This document shows positions 1 to 14,100 of a DNA stretch of 64,000 nucleotides, piece after piece. The translations under genes were made by a program, and so were the position numbers. Source of the DNA: Bactericera cockerelli (lineage: Eukaryota > Arthropoda > Insecta > Hemiptera > Triozidae); the NCBI GenBank assembly GCA_024516035.1, contig CM044962.1:2169027-2233026 (forward strand). Direction: 5' to 3'. How positions within the stretch are numbered: position 1 is the first letter of the stretch; every line of letters begins with the position of its first letter. The notes below the pieces were generated by a model. It ran no database searches and was not told where the DNA came from. It worked only from the letters and a program-made list of their open reading frames with translations.

Positions 1-917
1 AGTAATGCGAAAGCGGTCCACAACTACCTAAAAAAGGAATTAGTCGAAGTTGTGATACAGGCGATGTCCGGCCCATTCCAGGCAGCTTGGGGAAAATGTA
101 TGTAGCAGTGTAGCTAATATGTGAGATGTAGTATATTTTTTTGTTGTTGAGATTTACTTATTACCCGGCTCATTTGACCTGTATTGTCGTCGTTACCTAT
201 GAGCCTTACCTGGTTCATTTTCCCAGAAGATCACCTTATAAAAAATTATAAATTTATTTTTAGCATCCTCTGGGTGGCCGCCAACTTTTATCTAACTTGC
301 TAGTGTCTGTGCCAAAATTTGTTAGGACAAATGTGTAGTGTTTTATCTAGTATAAAGGTTTTTTCGGGTGTTTTTTTTTCTGTTCAGGTGTAAAAAAAAG
401 CCAAACCAAACCATTTGGCGTATCTAGACAGATCAAAATTTTATTGGATTTCTGCAGAATTGTGCAGGATAAACTCATCAACAGATACGAAGCAGTGACC
501 TGAAGACTAAGCCAAAGTCGGACTTTTTCGAAATGGTGTTGAAAATCACTTGGTGCAGTTACGAAGGCGAAGCAGAAATAACGGGTTGCAGATCTGGGCT
601 AGAAATAGCGTCAGTAATCTACCATTGACGGGTGTAAACTTTTTTTGGTCCACCCTGTAAAATCGAAAACTCAATTCATTGCTTAGCATCGGTTTTCCCC
701 ATATAAAAGACAGTACGCATTCAGCGACTTAGCGCCACAGATGTATTACGGAGACATGTATTAATTATGCCCTAAGATTTATTGCCATGACGGCATATAA
801 CAAACTAGTTGTTTACCCGTATTTTCAATGGAACTGGACTGAACATACACACAGGTTTTAGCCATTAATTAGTCAGTCACAAAAATGAACTGAAGAGATA
901 TATGTAATTAAAATGTA
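1..917. other. upstream intergenic region, no gene seen
   Basis: AT-rich, no convincing coding frame. Segment 535-653 (ggttgcagatctgggctag) is repeated at 37435-37550. The first 17 bases recur inverted at 5645-5661. Confidence 0.5.
671..773. mobile_element. degraded copy of the 129-bp MITE
   Basis: Shares the core cttagcgccacag and the right end ttaattatgccct with copies 1 and 2 but has lost its left end. Confidence 0.6.
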
Positions 918-1046
918 GGGCGGAATTAATAGACAACATCAATAACTTAAGTCGTTGGTAAGTGTCGGTTTTCCCTATTTTACATAGTACGCAATCCGTG
1001 ACTTAGCGCCACAGAGGTATTACAAAAACGTCTATTAATTCCGCCC
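918..1046. mobile_element. 129-bp MITE, Harbinger-like candidate, copy 1
   Basis: Ends gggcggaattaatagac and its near-perfect inverse; a 3-bp duplication gta flanks both ends. Same length as the copies at 1774 and 54515. Three-base T/A-rich duplications and GGGC ends suggest PIF/Harbinger. Confidence 0.75.
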
Positions 1047-2172
1047 GTAATGTCTAAACACTGGCTTCTACGATGCTAATAAGGATTCCAAGGTATCTGT
1101 CAAAGAAAATGCTAAGGCATGGACGTACTATTGGATTAGGTGGATGGTCATACCTTCTTGTACTTGGGGGAAGAAAAAAAAGTCCTTACAAGATAATTTT
1201 ACTAACCCACTTTGTAGCGTTAAAAGTTTCAAACCTAGTTAGAAAGACCTTCAAAATATAATCAGGGGGTTCCAGACTTTTGCCCCACCCTGTATACAGA
1301 GAATCCGACGATACTCTTAGGCCGTTAGGACATGTACATGTATGTCGGTCAAATGTTATGTTGTGCTATGAATAAATAAGTAAAAAAAGTTAGAGAGAAG
1401 GAAAAGGTGAGAGAAAGAGAGTGTGAAAAAACTTATAACTGAGGCCTGTGCAGAACTCCCCACACATGGACAGGCAACCTGCATGTGTGACATGCATGCC
1501 GCGCGGTTCAATAATTGAATTTTCAACATTTCCGCTAATGCATGCATCTATCACACCGCACTAAAGGTCCCCAAATCTGATACAGCCCGTTGGTCCTAGT
1601 TTTCAGGTAAATCACATCATAGAACGAAGTCATTTTTCCCGTAATATTTTGCTTATACATACATAATTATAATAATTATGCATTTAAACCATACATAAAT
1701 AACCCTAGAAAAAAAAACCCTAAAAAATTATAAATCTCCCAAATCATAAAATGGTCAATTTCCCCTAGATTAGGGGCGGAATTAATAGACAACATCAATA
1801 ACTTAAGTCGTTGGTAAGTGTCGGTTTTCCCTATCTTACACAGTACGCAATCCGTGACTTAGCGCCACAGAGGTATTACAAAAACGTCTATTAATTTCGC
1901 CCTAGATATAATTTATCCCACGTGGGAAAATTTATTTCCCTCCGAACGGTAGGTAAATATTTTTTCGCCTATGCCAGAATTTTTTTTTGTTCCCTTGCCG
2001 ATTTTTTCGTGTGTGTGAAAAAATCCCCCTCATTTTTGTTTTTTCCTCCGATGAATCAACATGGCGCGAGAGAGAAAATAAATTGTCAAAAATATACACA
2101 AAAATATCTTGCTATTTTGTGTATTTGATCACTTATCAGTATAAAATTAATCATATTTAAGTTTCTCTGGAA
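1047..2172. other. upstream region of sno
   Basis: Holds the end of a CAGGGTG-type element (1262-1296) and one MITE (1774-1902). No clear TATA or initiator could be assigned; the transcription start is probably between 1903 and 2172. Confidence 0.4.
1774..1902. mobile_element. 129-bp MITE, copy 2
   Basis: Almost identical to 918-1046, with tag duplicated on each side. High identity to copy 1 suggests recent activity of the family. Confidence 0.75.
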
Positions 2173-2193
2173 ATGGCGAAACCTAAAAGAGCT
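2173..2193 (+). CDS. sno: sno exon 1 (probable start codon)
   Basis: ATG at 2173 in the context ggaaATGGCG opens a 7-codon reading frame (MAKPKRA) that runs straight into a consensus donor GTAAGT. Phase 0 fits exon 2. It was chosen because no better in-frame ATG with a donor lies upstream of the recognisable acidic exon 3. An alternative start is the ATG at 2660 in exon 2. The N-terminus of this family varies too much for homology to decide. Confidence 0.5.
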
Positions 2194-5100
2194 GTAAGTA
2201 ACCCTAATTTGAGCTATTAATCGATAAAATCTGGGTTGGAACTCCTTCTTAAATATTTGAAGACAAGCTTTCGGCGTCTTGACTTTGCCCAGAAGCTGTC
2301 GATCTTTGCAGTGATTTTGAGTGTTTAAGAAAGTTTTTCTCTGCATTTAACGCTCTCACTTGTGTCTCTTTTGCTTCAAGAGTCGAAAATATCGTTCGAT
2401 TCCCTTTTGTAGTTGTAAAACACATCTTAAGATGTACTCCTTTGCTTTTACATTTGCTATTTAAATGCACCCCTAACACTGCACCTCCCTAATGCTGTCT
2501 TAAAACATACTTTTGATTACAATTGCCACTCTTTAAGTGCCATTTCTTAGCAAAGTTGATATCTTGCATGGATTTGTAGTGGCTGTTAAAGTTTAGTGGG
2601 CTTATCATCAAAGTAACTTACATTCTGATTCTAACTATTCATTAAAGAAATTTTCTACTATGAAAATCAAAGAATCGGAATATCTGAAAACATTGGCTGA
2701 AAACAAGAAGGTAGGTAGACCCATATTTGTGAGGTTTTTTCTCCTTAATATTTACATTTAAATCAAATAAATATTCTTTGTACGTCTCTCCTTACCCAAA
2801 ACTGTAGGTGTAGTAGTAGCATAAGCTAAGCTGAATAACTTTTTCAATGCTGACCGTTCAACACTTAAAATACAGTTTACGTTTCTAGTGTGTTCTAAGC
2901 TCTGGTTGGCTGATAAGACTCAAAAAAGATGTCATGAACAAGATTCTGCCTAATTTTTTGTTTTGTCTTTCATGTTGGACTGACTAATTTTAAAGTAGGT
3001 ACCAATTAATAATTTTTAATCAAATATTTTCAACTGTGCATCAAAAATTCTTAATTTATTGCCCGTGTAAAAACCCAATTGGTCAATTCATATTTATATA
3101 CAGTCCAACCTAGATATCAAGAGACCAGAATTTTTCCCTTACATCAGGATTTCCTTTATTAAGATTTTATTTGCCCTTTTAAGAGGTAAATTGGACCTAC
3201 AGGATTGTTCCCGTATGTCAATTTTTCTCTCTTATTCAGTTCTATTATATCCAGGTTTGACTGTAATTTGTGAGATGGTTAGGTCTGGCTCTGCAACACA
3301 ATTCCAGGGTTCAATCCTCAGACTAAAAAAAAAAATTGTATTTAAAATTTGGTTACAGTTGTTTATATGGGATACCTTCTGGTGTGCTTGTGTTGACTGA
3401 GCACCTTAAGGGTAAATATTGTATCACTTCTTGCCCATCAAGGGGAAGGCATATTACAGGTAGGACAAGCTACACCCCAGACCTCTACAGAAGCTGATGT
3501 TTCATCCTACTAAAAAAGCTGTAAAACACTCTTCTTTTTTTAAGATCCCTCTCCCTATTTTTTTACTCCTTACTCATCAATCATTATGATAAGGACATAT
3601 TTTTACTCATTTGAAAAGTCTCTTCAACCTTCTCCAATTTGGAGGAAATCAATCATAAACTTAAGTTGCAATTAGCCTTTTGATTTTGTATGAATGAATC
3701 CCTTAACTAAGAAGAATTTTAAATAATGTTGATTCCATTTTAATAAAAATAATAATAGTAAAATGAATTTCTGCTAATGCCCAACATTTTTTAGTACGTT
3801 TCTTAAAATTTCAATTTTGTCAGAGTCAAAAACAAAAGTGTCATGAACTACAAGAATAAAGCAAATAACAAAGTTTCTTTTAAAGTAATTTCAACTTAAA
3901 GAAGAAAAATAAGATTTTAAAATTCAAATTTTAGGCTAATTTTGCTGTACATTTTTAGCTATCTACCATAGATGATATTACTTTCACATCTGCTCAAATT
4001 AAACTTGGGTTTTCAAATTTAACATTTCCAACATAATTTTTTAGGTGCAAAATAAATTTTGTGCTCATTGATTTTTGTGTTTAAAACTTTTTTCTTTCTT
4101 TCCTGCTCTTCCATTCTAACAGGCTGCCTCAAAGAAGAAGTATGTTGAAGAGTCTGAGGAAAGTTCACCTGATGCATCATCAGATAGTGATTTTGATGAG
4201 GATGATGATCCAGATAAAATCCAAGTCCCTGGTGGTGGTAAAGACCTTGCAACAGCTGCAAGTAAAATTGGCCAGAAACCAAATGCATCCGCCTCAAACA
4301 AATCAAGTACAAGCACAAGTAGTACAGATAGCAAGAAAGTTCCTCTGTCCGAAGCAAGTAGCACTCTGAAGAACACCGTGCCAGGACTCATTCCTCCAGA
4401 TATGAAAAATAATCCTATTTTACAGAAACTCATGACAACACCTAAACTCATACCCGCAAATATGCCTGGTAACATGAAGTCAACGGGTAAGTTTGTACAA
4501 ATTTTTTTTCAATTGATTTAAATTTATTTTATTTTGGTTGGATGAAGGTATTTCTCATGAGACTGCATGTAGTCTTATTTAACACATTGTGTGCCAACCC
4601 TATAAATAATGATTATCCCCTGGGACCAAAATACAGAGAATTGTCTATCAATATAAGAGACAATCATGATAGATGAAAACCTACCTGGATTATCCAGGTA
4701 GGTTTTAATTAGGAATTGGCTAGGAAGAACTAGAAGAAAAAATGGGACTTTGTTTAGACTGTGAGAGTTATGAAACTCTTTAGTCTCATTCTTGCTGAAG
4801 AAACAGAGTACAGTAAAACCTGGGTATAAGAGAACTGGTTACAAAAGAAACTTTGATGCATGAGAACAATTTCCTGGTCAAATTTGCCTTTCTATAAGGG
4901 AAAATAACCTCTTTACAAATACATTTGGATAAGAGAATTTTTTTGTAGGTCCCTTGATTGAGTCTTATATTTGGGTTTGACTGTATTGTATTAATTTGTT
5001 CTCAGGAGTTGGTGGTACAATGCCAATGAACCCGATGATGGGGATGGGCAACAAAATGATGGGTGGACCTAGCGGGAGTCTCATTGATCTGAACAAAACC

Positions 5101-8100
5101 AACATGCCACCTCAACTGCTGGCGGGTTTCAAGGGAATGCCCCAGGAGGAGGCGGGGGGCATGATGAACCCGTTTCTTAATTTTGGGGCCGGAGGTGCAG
5201 GCGCCGGGGCTCAGGGACTGATGGGCTTCCCTCCATTTGGTATGGCTCCGTTTATGAACCAAATGTTGAACCAGGGCAAAATGGCTGGAGGTAAATGTTG
5301 TTTGTTAAAACAAAGCCAGGGCCCCACTGAGAGTAACATTTTGTTGAGCAACCCTTCATAATCCACTCTTTCTTTAGGATCAAATCTAAAACAACACCCT
5401 CAAATTATGTATAAAAAAAAAGATTGTGTTGAGTAAACCATGCCTACAGGCAACACATCATTGGGTGTGCGGTCGTTAAATATATATTTATATGTATTTT
5501 AACTTAAAAAAAAACTAACAAAAAAATAACAACAAAATTTGAGACTTCATGTTGCACTCAGTGAGATCCCCGGTATTGCATGTTTTTTTTTTTGGTTTTG
5601 GTTTTTTTTTTTTTTTATTATTTAAAAAAAGTTAATGGTGCCTCAGAACCGCTTTCGCATTACTTCAGTGCACTTTGCCTACACACCCATGCCATTCCAG
5701 AACAGAAAAACTTGGTTAGAATTTTCTGCTTGTGCTGGGATTCGAACCTGTAACCAATGTTCTAAAACACGCCACCACAGAGATCGGCAGAGAATCTTAA
5801 CATTCTATTATCCACTTAAGACTATAATCAGTTGTAAAATGTGAGTTTCGACTTATTTTTACGTGTTCACTTATTCAGTTAGTTTTATTATTGCATGCAC
5901 TGAAGAATGTCTATTTGTTTGTGCACTATTGTCTTCTTCTTCTTCCTTTTTTTTCTTCTTCCTCTTTTCAAGTACATACATAATCTGTTGAGATGATGAG
6001 CAAAGCCTTACTGATGAATTCAAGAAATAATGCAGTTGTCTTCAAATGACTGATTAAAGACAACTTTTATTATTAATGCTGCAAAAAAGATCTGCCTTCA
6101 CATAGCTCAATTCATCAGCTATAATTTATTATTATTGCACGTACATAAATTATTGTATTACAAGTTCAAATGTATTCAGGACCATATAGGTAATTTGTGT
6201 ACACATTTTAGACATACAAATCAACAAATTTCATAGTATTTTAAACAACATTACACTCACAAGACATGAAAGGAGCCCAGAACATTGCTTCTGGGCGTCC
6301 AGGGGGTTATTACCCCCATTTATCCTTCCACCACCATGACACAACCATCATGGACACGGAAAAAAAACCATAAATATGCTGTGTTTTCGGGCTTTGTAAA
6401 TAATTCCTTCACAAAGGCCCCAAAACTTAGTAAATGGGCCTTTGTAAATTAGATCCCTTCTTTAGACAATTATTGTAGAATTTCCAAGGGACTTCTTCAC
6501 AATCTGAATGCATGAACTCGTCTATTTTTCATTGTCTGCGTCAATGTTGCTGGGTAGGAAAGTTTTGTGTACCAATCCTCGCTTACCATGCGGAAAGTCC
6601 GGGGTTCGATCCCCCGAGCCGACAATTTTTTTTTTACATATCTTTTCAAAATATATCACAATAGATCTCATAAGGTTGCAGTTGAATTGAGTTTCCACTC
6701 AAAATATGCAACCAGGTCTGAAAAAAAATCGTTTAAAAAAATCCCAGTAATGGAAAACCCATTAAAATATGAAATTATCTCTCTCTAAGTCATGAGAAAA
6801 CCCCTCCGTCCAGCAACATTGGCCTTTCGTATTGATGGTCAAGCGCCATTTAGCTCTTTTGAATAGAATAGAAACCTTGTTTGTACTGCTGAAGTAAGAC
6901 TAGTGACGTCAAGTAGTCAAGTGGTTAAAGCACTAGTCTGGTAATCCAAGAAGCGTAGGGATTCGTTCATTCAAATCCCACCCAATGCATGAATTTTCCA
7001 CATTAATTTGGGTTTGTGACCACATAATAATAAGACTCTGAGGGTTAGGTGGTAGAAATGCTTTAATCATCAACCTGTCACCTTCCACTTCAGAGTGTTA
7101 TTATTATTATAAGTATTATGCTTATTATTGCCAACCTTTGTAAAACATTTTATGTAAATACAAAAAAAAAAAAAAAAATATTATTATAAGACTGAAAAGT
7201 CCGTTTACTCCAGCAGTCAAACAGGTCTTACGTACATATTTCATGGTTTGAATTTTTCTTCTGGTGACGGTTCTCTCTCTCTCTTACGTGTTCGACTTTC
7301 CCCCTTATTCCTCGTTGTCAAGGCGGCGGCAGCGGTGGTGGGTTCGACTTGGCAACACTGCTCGCCTCTAATCCTCTTCTCCTCGCAGCGAGCGGCGGCA
7401 ACACTGCACTCCTCGCGCAACTCCTGCAGGCCCAGGCCCTCAGCGGCAACCTGGGCCTCTTCAACCCGGCCCTGTGGGGGGCCGGAGGGGCCGCGGGCGG
7501 CCTCATGGGCCCCGGGGGCGGCAAGATGCCCTACCTGATGAGCGAGAGCAAGATGCGCCAGGAGGCCCAGCAGCAGCAACAGCAGCAGGAGGAGGAGGAC
7601 AATGACGACGAGGTAGGATACCGTTCTCGAGATATTCTCGATGAGGCACGTGAGTGTGGGAGGTTATATCTATGTATATAATATTATTTTATTTAAGTTC
7701 CGTTTCTGTTCTTCTTAATTGTTATATATTAAATAAAAAAATGATGAAAAAGTATTAAAAAAAATATATATATATATATGCTCGATGAGGCACGTGTTTG
7801 GTGTGGGAGGTTGATACCGTTCTCGATATATTCTCGATGAGGCACCTGTTTGGTGTGGGAGGTTGATACCGTTTTCGAGATATTCAAGATGAGGCACGTG
7901 TTTGGTGTGGGAGGTTGATACCGTTTTCGAGATATTCTCGATGAGGTACGTGTAAGGTTTGGGAGGAGGGGGAAATAACGTTCTCGAGGTATTTTTTGTC
8001 AAAATATTTCAAGCACGCTCTGAATGAACGAATAGATATTCATTTATTTATTTGAGTTGTTCAGAAAGTCAAAGTTATCATATTTGTGTTTGTCTTATAT

Positions 8101-11100
8101 TGTTGAACCTGGATAAAAAAAAATCCTCCACTGTCATTCAAGATTATGCCACCCTATGGTGATGATTGGTGTCAATTTTGTATTTTAATTTTCATCATTA
8201 TTTGTTTGTACGTATGTCCTGTTAATGAAGAAGTTAATTATAATAATATTATGCCATAATAATAAAACAATTATGCCATAATAATAAGAAAACAATCTCT
8301 AAAAAATATTGTTTATTTTTGATATTGGTTGTGCTGTACACATATGAATAAATATATCTTGGTTATTTATGCCGTAATAATAAGAAGTTTCCTCAACACA
8401 TAATTCATATGACCTACTTGTGTAGATCATATGATTTCAAAATTAACGAATAGGACTGAATTGTCCCTTCTAATGTATCAAATGTAAAAACAAAATAAAT
8501 GTTCATGTAATAATATTCCAATAATAATAATAATGGATACCCCCAGAACATGGGCGTGGCGGAAACGTACGCGGACTACATGCCCACCAAGCTGAAGGTG
8601 GGCCGCAAGCACCCCGACCCGGTGGTGGAGACCGCCTCCCTCTCCAGCGTGGAGCCCGCCCACGTGTGGTACGCCCTCAGCATCCCGGAGCCCACGATCA
8701 GGACGGGCGCCCTCTCCGCCCTTCAGCTCGAGGCCATCACGTACGCCTCCCAGGCCCACGAGCAGTTCCTGCCCGACGGGTCACGGGCCGGCTTCCTCGT
8801 CGGTGAGTGAGCAATGTGCGGTTCCCCCGTCGTCGTCATCGCTCCCTGTCCCTCGAATGCTTCCTCAAAAAGGAGTACAGATTTTGTTTTTCTGTTTATC
8901 TTAATATATAAATGTCAAAGACCTCACTGACCACTGACCACTGACCACTGACTGATCATCGCTCTACAGCCCAAACCGTAAGTCCTAAGAAGCTGAAATT
9001 TGGTAGGTAGCTTTGTCTTATAATCTAGATGTACAATAAGACGGGATTTTTCGAAACTCCCACTACAACACCTGCCATTGGCGAAAAAGGATTTTTTGCT
9101 TTCACGGCCATGCCTCGGCCGGCAAAGCGGGCGACAGCCTGCTTGTACTGATTAAAATAAGAGAAGTTAGTTGATGGCATGGATATTCAGAACTATTACC
9201 TGCTGATGAGATCAAATACGCTCGAAACAGCTGTCCAGGTATGTTCTGATATTCATGTACATCTAGTACAACTTCTCACTTTTCTGTTTATACTGACAGA
9301 CTCACTGTCACAGACCACAAGCGTCCAAAGTAGCTGCTCTTTCATGGCTATCCAACAAAAAAGACTGTTAAACACTCATCTTTTTTTTTTCAAGTCAATA
9401 TTATTGGTATTGTTGTAGCGGAAAAAGCTAAAAAAAAAAGTGTGCACTGGTAGTCATCTGGTTAACGCGCTAGTCTGGTAGTCGAGGTAGATCCTTACGC
9501 TAGATCGTGTGGTGTTTGTTTTTTTTAGGATTTTTTGTTGTTGTTTTATTACTATTTCTAGTTATGTTATTCTCAGCTTGCACTTTGGGTGACCTGGGTT
9601 CTAAACCACTGGTAGTCTCAAGTATCACGAAAGTGATGGACACAAATATGATAACGAGTGTTACTGTAAATAAAATTTGATCGAATTTTGTTATTTGTAA
9701 TCAGTATAATCAGTATAAAAAGAAAAGTGAGAAGTTGTATTAGATGTACATGAATATCAGAACATACCTGGACAGCTGTTTCGAGCTTATTTGCTCTCAT
9801 CAGCAGGTAATAGTTCTGAATATCCATGCCATCAACTAACCTCTCTATTTTAATCGTAATAATAGGCAATGTTGTATTTGGCGTAACGGTTGTAGCCTGA
9901 CTACTGCCCGTAGTACAGAGATCCTGAGTTCGATCCCCGGACGGAGCAGATTTATCACACAGAAAATTCTGTTCCCTCCGTACATGTGAGGCTGGCATTT
10001 CCGGCCCTACCCAGGCTGGGTGAGGTTATTGTGGGTAGCTGGTACGATTCCCAGCGAATGGAGGGTAAAACCCCCGTCCTAATCCATTACGTTAGATCAA
10101 AAAGAAACGTTGGCGTTAGGAAGACCATCCAGCCGTAAAAATGTGCCAAAACCAACCACCCTCAACCATGACGTTGAACAACGTCGACACTGCTTAAGGG
10201 GAATAAGACAGAGTAAAAGAAGAAGTTGTATTTGGCATCAATAATATACAAGAATGAACAAAAGTACATACAATAATAGTTAGGTAATACAGTAAAAAAT
10301 ATGTGAATGTTAGGTAAGCAGGTATAATATACTATAGGTCATATCTAAAAAAAAACTGTATTTCTGTTCCAGGGGACGGCGCGGGGGTGGGCAAGGGGCG
10401 CACCATAGCCGGGTGCATCCTCGAGAACTGGCTGAAGGGCCGCAAGCGGGCCATCTGGGTGTCGGTGTCCAACGACCTCAAGTACGACGCCGAGAGAGAC
10501 CTGAAAGACATCGGGGCGCCCAAGATAGACGTCTACCCTATGAACAAGTTCAAGTACGCGAAGATCTCATCCGCGCCCAACGGTAAGCGGTGTGCCGTGG
10601 GTTCGAATCCCGGGTAAAGCGATTTTTTTTTGTTGTTTTATTATTATTTATTTCTTGTTATGTTATTCTCAGTTTGCACTTCAGGTGACCTGGGTTCTAA
10701 TCCACTGGTAGTCAAGTGAACGTAAATATATTGAAAAAAAAAAAAATTAAAAAAAAATATACCGACAGTTTATATTATTTGGACACAAATCCTGTAAATA
10801 GAATGATGAGACAGGCAAATCAACTGTGATGTTTCTTATTTACTATATTTACCATAACTTCAATAGTCATATTTATAATTTTTATGTTAATTTTCCAGTC
10901 TCTTGATATGTTTAATGTATTTAAATTTCTCTTGTATTTTATAAATTACAAAAGAAAATACATACGAACTAGGTTTAGCGTAAGTATACACCCTCGTTTT
11001 GTTTTTCTTGACGTTGCAAAACTAGCGTTTTGCGTGATAACTTTTTTTATGCAATATATTTTTTTATGTTTTATTATTATATATGGACTCTTACCGTAAA

Positions 11101-14100
11101 TATAAGTGCCTCTGAGCGTGGAGGGGATTGCCATAGGCAATAACCCCGCCCTTTAGTTAGGACATATGTATATATTTTGTTTATTTTTTTTTCTTGTTTA
11201 CGAGGTCCGACAATAAAGTTCCCGGACGACCCCCATAGCTCCGGCTCTGATGTACATAGCTCAACAATTTTTTGCAGGAATTAACCATAGTTCCTCATGT
11301 TCATATTTAATTAACTTTAATTTCTTTCTGATCGGTAGTTTTCAAATAATCCGTCATCATCAAACACCTTGTCAGTGCACTTTGCCGGATTTTTCAAATT
11401 AAAATGTTGAGTAAAATTTTAGAACAACGTGTTAACCTGAAATAACTTACAAAACTAAACAAAAGTCAATCGGTTTGTTTTAAAATGTTAAAAGAAGTGT
11501 ATGGTGATGAGTGTATGGGTAGGACAACGTTTTATGATTGGTTCAAAAGATTTAAGGAGGGTAGGGAGGACGTCGAAGATGATCAACGATCAGGCCGACC
11601 TACCACTTCAAAAGCAGATGAGAACGCGGAAAAAATTGTTAAAATCATCCGAAATGATAGGCGACTTAGTGTAAAAATAATAGCACATATGATAAACATA
11701 TGTATATATTTTGTTTATTTTTTTTTCTTGTTTACGAGGTCCGACAATAAAGTTCCCGGACGACCCCCATAGCTCCGGCTAAACCCCATAAATAGAGAGA
11801 CAGTGAGACAAATTTTACATGAGAAAAATTTGTGCAAAAATGGTACCAAAAAACCTTTCAGCGGAGCAGTAAGATCGACGCCAAGAAGTGTGCATGGACG
11901 CTCTTCAGACCAGTTAAAACGATCCCGCATTCCTAGAAAAGGTCATTTTATGTGACGAAACATGGATTTTTCAATACGATCCGATTGACTTTTGTTTAGT
12001 TTTGTAAGAAATTTCACGTTTACACGTTGTTCTAAAATTTTACTCAACATTTGAAAAATCCGGCAAAGTGCACTGACAAGGTGTTCGATTATGACTGATT
12101 ATTTGAAAACTACCGATCAGAAAGAAATTAAAGTTAATGAGATATGAACATGAGGAACTAAGGTTAATTCCTGCAAAAACTTGTTGAGCTATGTACATCA
12201 GAGCCGGAGTTATGGGGGTCGTCCGGGAACTTTATTGTCGGACCTCGTATATTATTAATATTGTATATTTTTATATTTAATTTTTACCATTATTTGTCTG
12301 TATATATGTTCAACTAATAAAAGAGTTTCTAAATAAATAAATTACAATTACAATTATTCTGTTTACTTATCTCTCGTTTCGTCGCCTAGGCAACGTAAAG
12401 AAAGGCGTCAGCACCATTACAATTACAATTATTCTGTTTACTTATCTCTCGTTTCGTCGCCTAGGCAACGTAAAGAAAGGCGTCAGCACCATTACAATTA
12501 CAATTATTCTGTTTACTTATCTTTGGTTTCGTCGCCTAGGCAATTGGTTTCGTCGCCTAGGCAACGTGCCTCTGAGCACCATTACAATTACAATTATTCT
12601 GTTTACTTATCTTTGGTTTGGTCGCCTAGGCAACGTGAAGAAAGGCGTCAGCACCTTTACAATTACAATTATTCTGTTTACTTATCTTTCGTTTCGTCGC
12701 CTAGGCAACGTGCCTCTTAGCACTATTACAATTACAACTATTCTGTTTACTTATTTTTCGTTTCGTCGCCTAGGCAACGTGCCTCTTAGGACAATTACAA
12801 TTATTCCGTTTACTTATCTTTGGTTTCGTCGCCTAGGCAACATGCCTCTGAGCACCATTACAATTACAATTATTTTGTTTACTTATCTTTGGTTTGGTCG
12901 CCTAGGCAACGTGAAGAAAGGCGTCAGCACCATTACAATTACAATTATTCTGTTTACTTATCTTTGGTCTCGTCGCCTAGGCAACGTGAAGAAAGGCGTC
13001 AGCACCATTACAATTACAATTATTCTGTTTACTTATCTTTGGTTTCGTCGCCTAGGCAACGTGAAGAAAGGCGTCAGCACCATTACAATTACAATTATTC
13101 TGTTTACTTATCTTTGGTTTCGTTGCCTAGGCAACGTGAAGAAAGGCGTCAGCACTATTACAATTACAATTATTCTGTTTACTTATCTTTGGTCTCGTCG
13201 CCTAGGCAACGTGAAGAAAGGCGTCAGCACCATTACAATTACAATTATTCTGTTTACTTATCTTTGGTTTCGTCGCCTAGGCAACGTGAAGAAAGGCGTC
13301 AGCACCATTACAATTACAATTATTCTGTTTACTTATCTTTGGTTTCGTCGCCTAGGCAACGTGCCTCTGAGCACTATTACAATTACAATTATTCTGTTTA
13401 CTTATCTTTTGTTTCGTTGCCTAGGCAACGTGCCTCTGAGCACTATTACAATAATATTACAATTACAATTATTCTGTTTACTTATCTTTCGTTTCGTCAC
13501 CTAGGCAACGTGCCTCTGAGCACTATTACAATTACAATTATTCTGTTTACTTATCTTTTGTTTCGTTGCCTAGGCAACGTGCCTCTGAGCACTATTACAA
13601 TAATATTACAATTACAATTATTCTGTTTACTTATCTCTCGTTTCGTCGCCTAGGCAACGTAAAGAAAGGCGTCAGCACCATTACAACTACAATTATTCTG
13701 TTTACTTATCTCTCGTTTCGTCGCCTAGGCAACGTAAAGAAAGGCGTCAGCACCATTACAACTACAATTATTCTGTTTACTTATCTCTCGTTTCGTCGCC
13801 TAGGCAACGTAAAGAAAGGCGTCAGCACCATTACAACTACAATTATTCTGTTTACTTATCTCTCGTTTCATCGCCTAGGCAACGTGAAGAAGGGCGTCAG
13901 CACTATTACAATTACAATTATTCTGTTTACTTATCTCTCGTTTCGTCGCCTAGGCAACGTAAAGAAAGGCGTCAGCACCATTACAACTACAATTATTCTG
14001 TTTACTTATCTCTCGTTTCGTCGCCTAGGCAACGTAAAGAAAGGCGTCAGCACCATTACAACTACAATTATTCTGTTTACTTATCTCTCGTTTCGTCGCC

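Larger units (their letters stand above)
5291..7322. other. sno intron 4, mostly unique AT-rich sequence
   Basis: Contains only SINE pieces (6560-6640, 6917-7110) and T/A runs; no array at either splice site. Confidence 0.6.
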
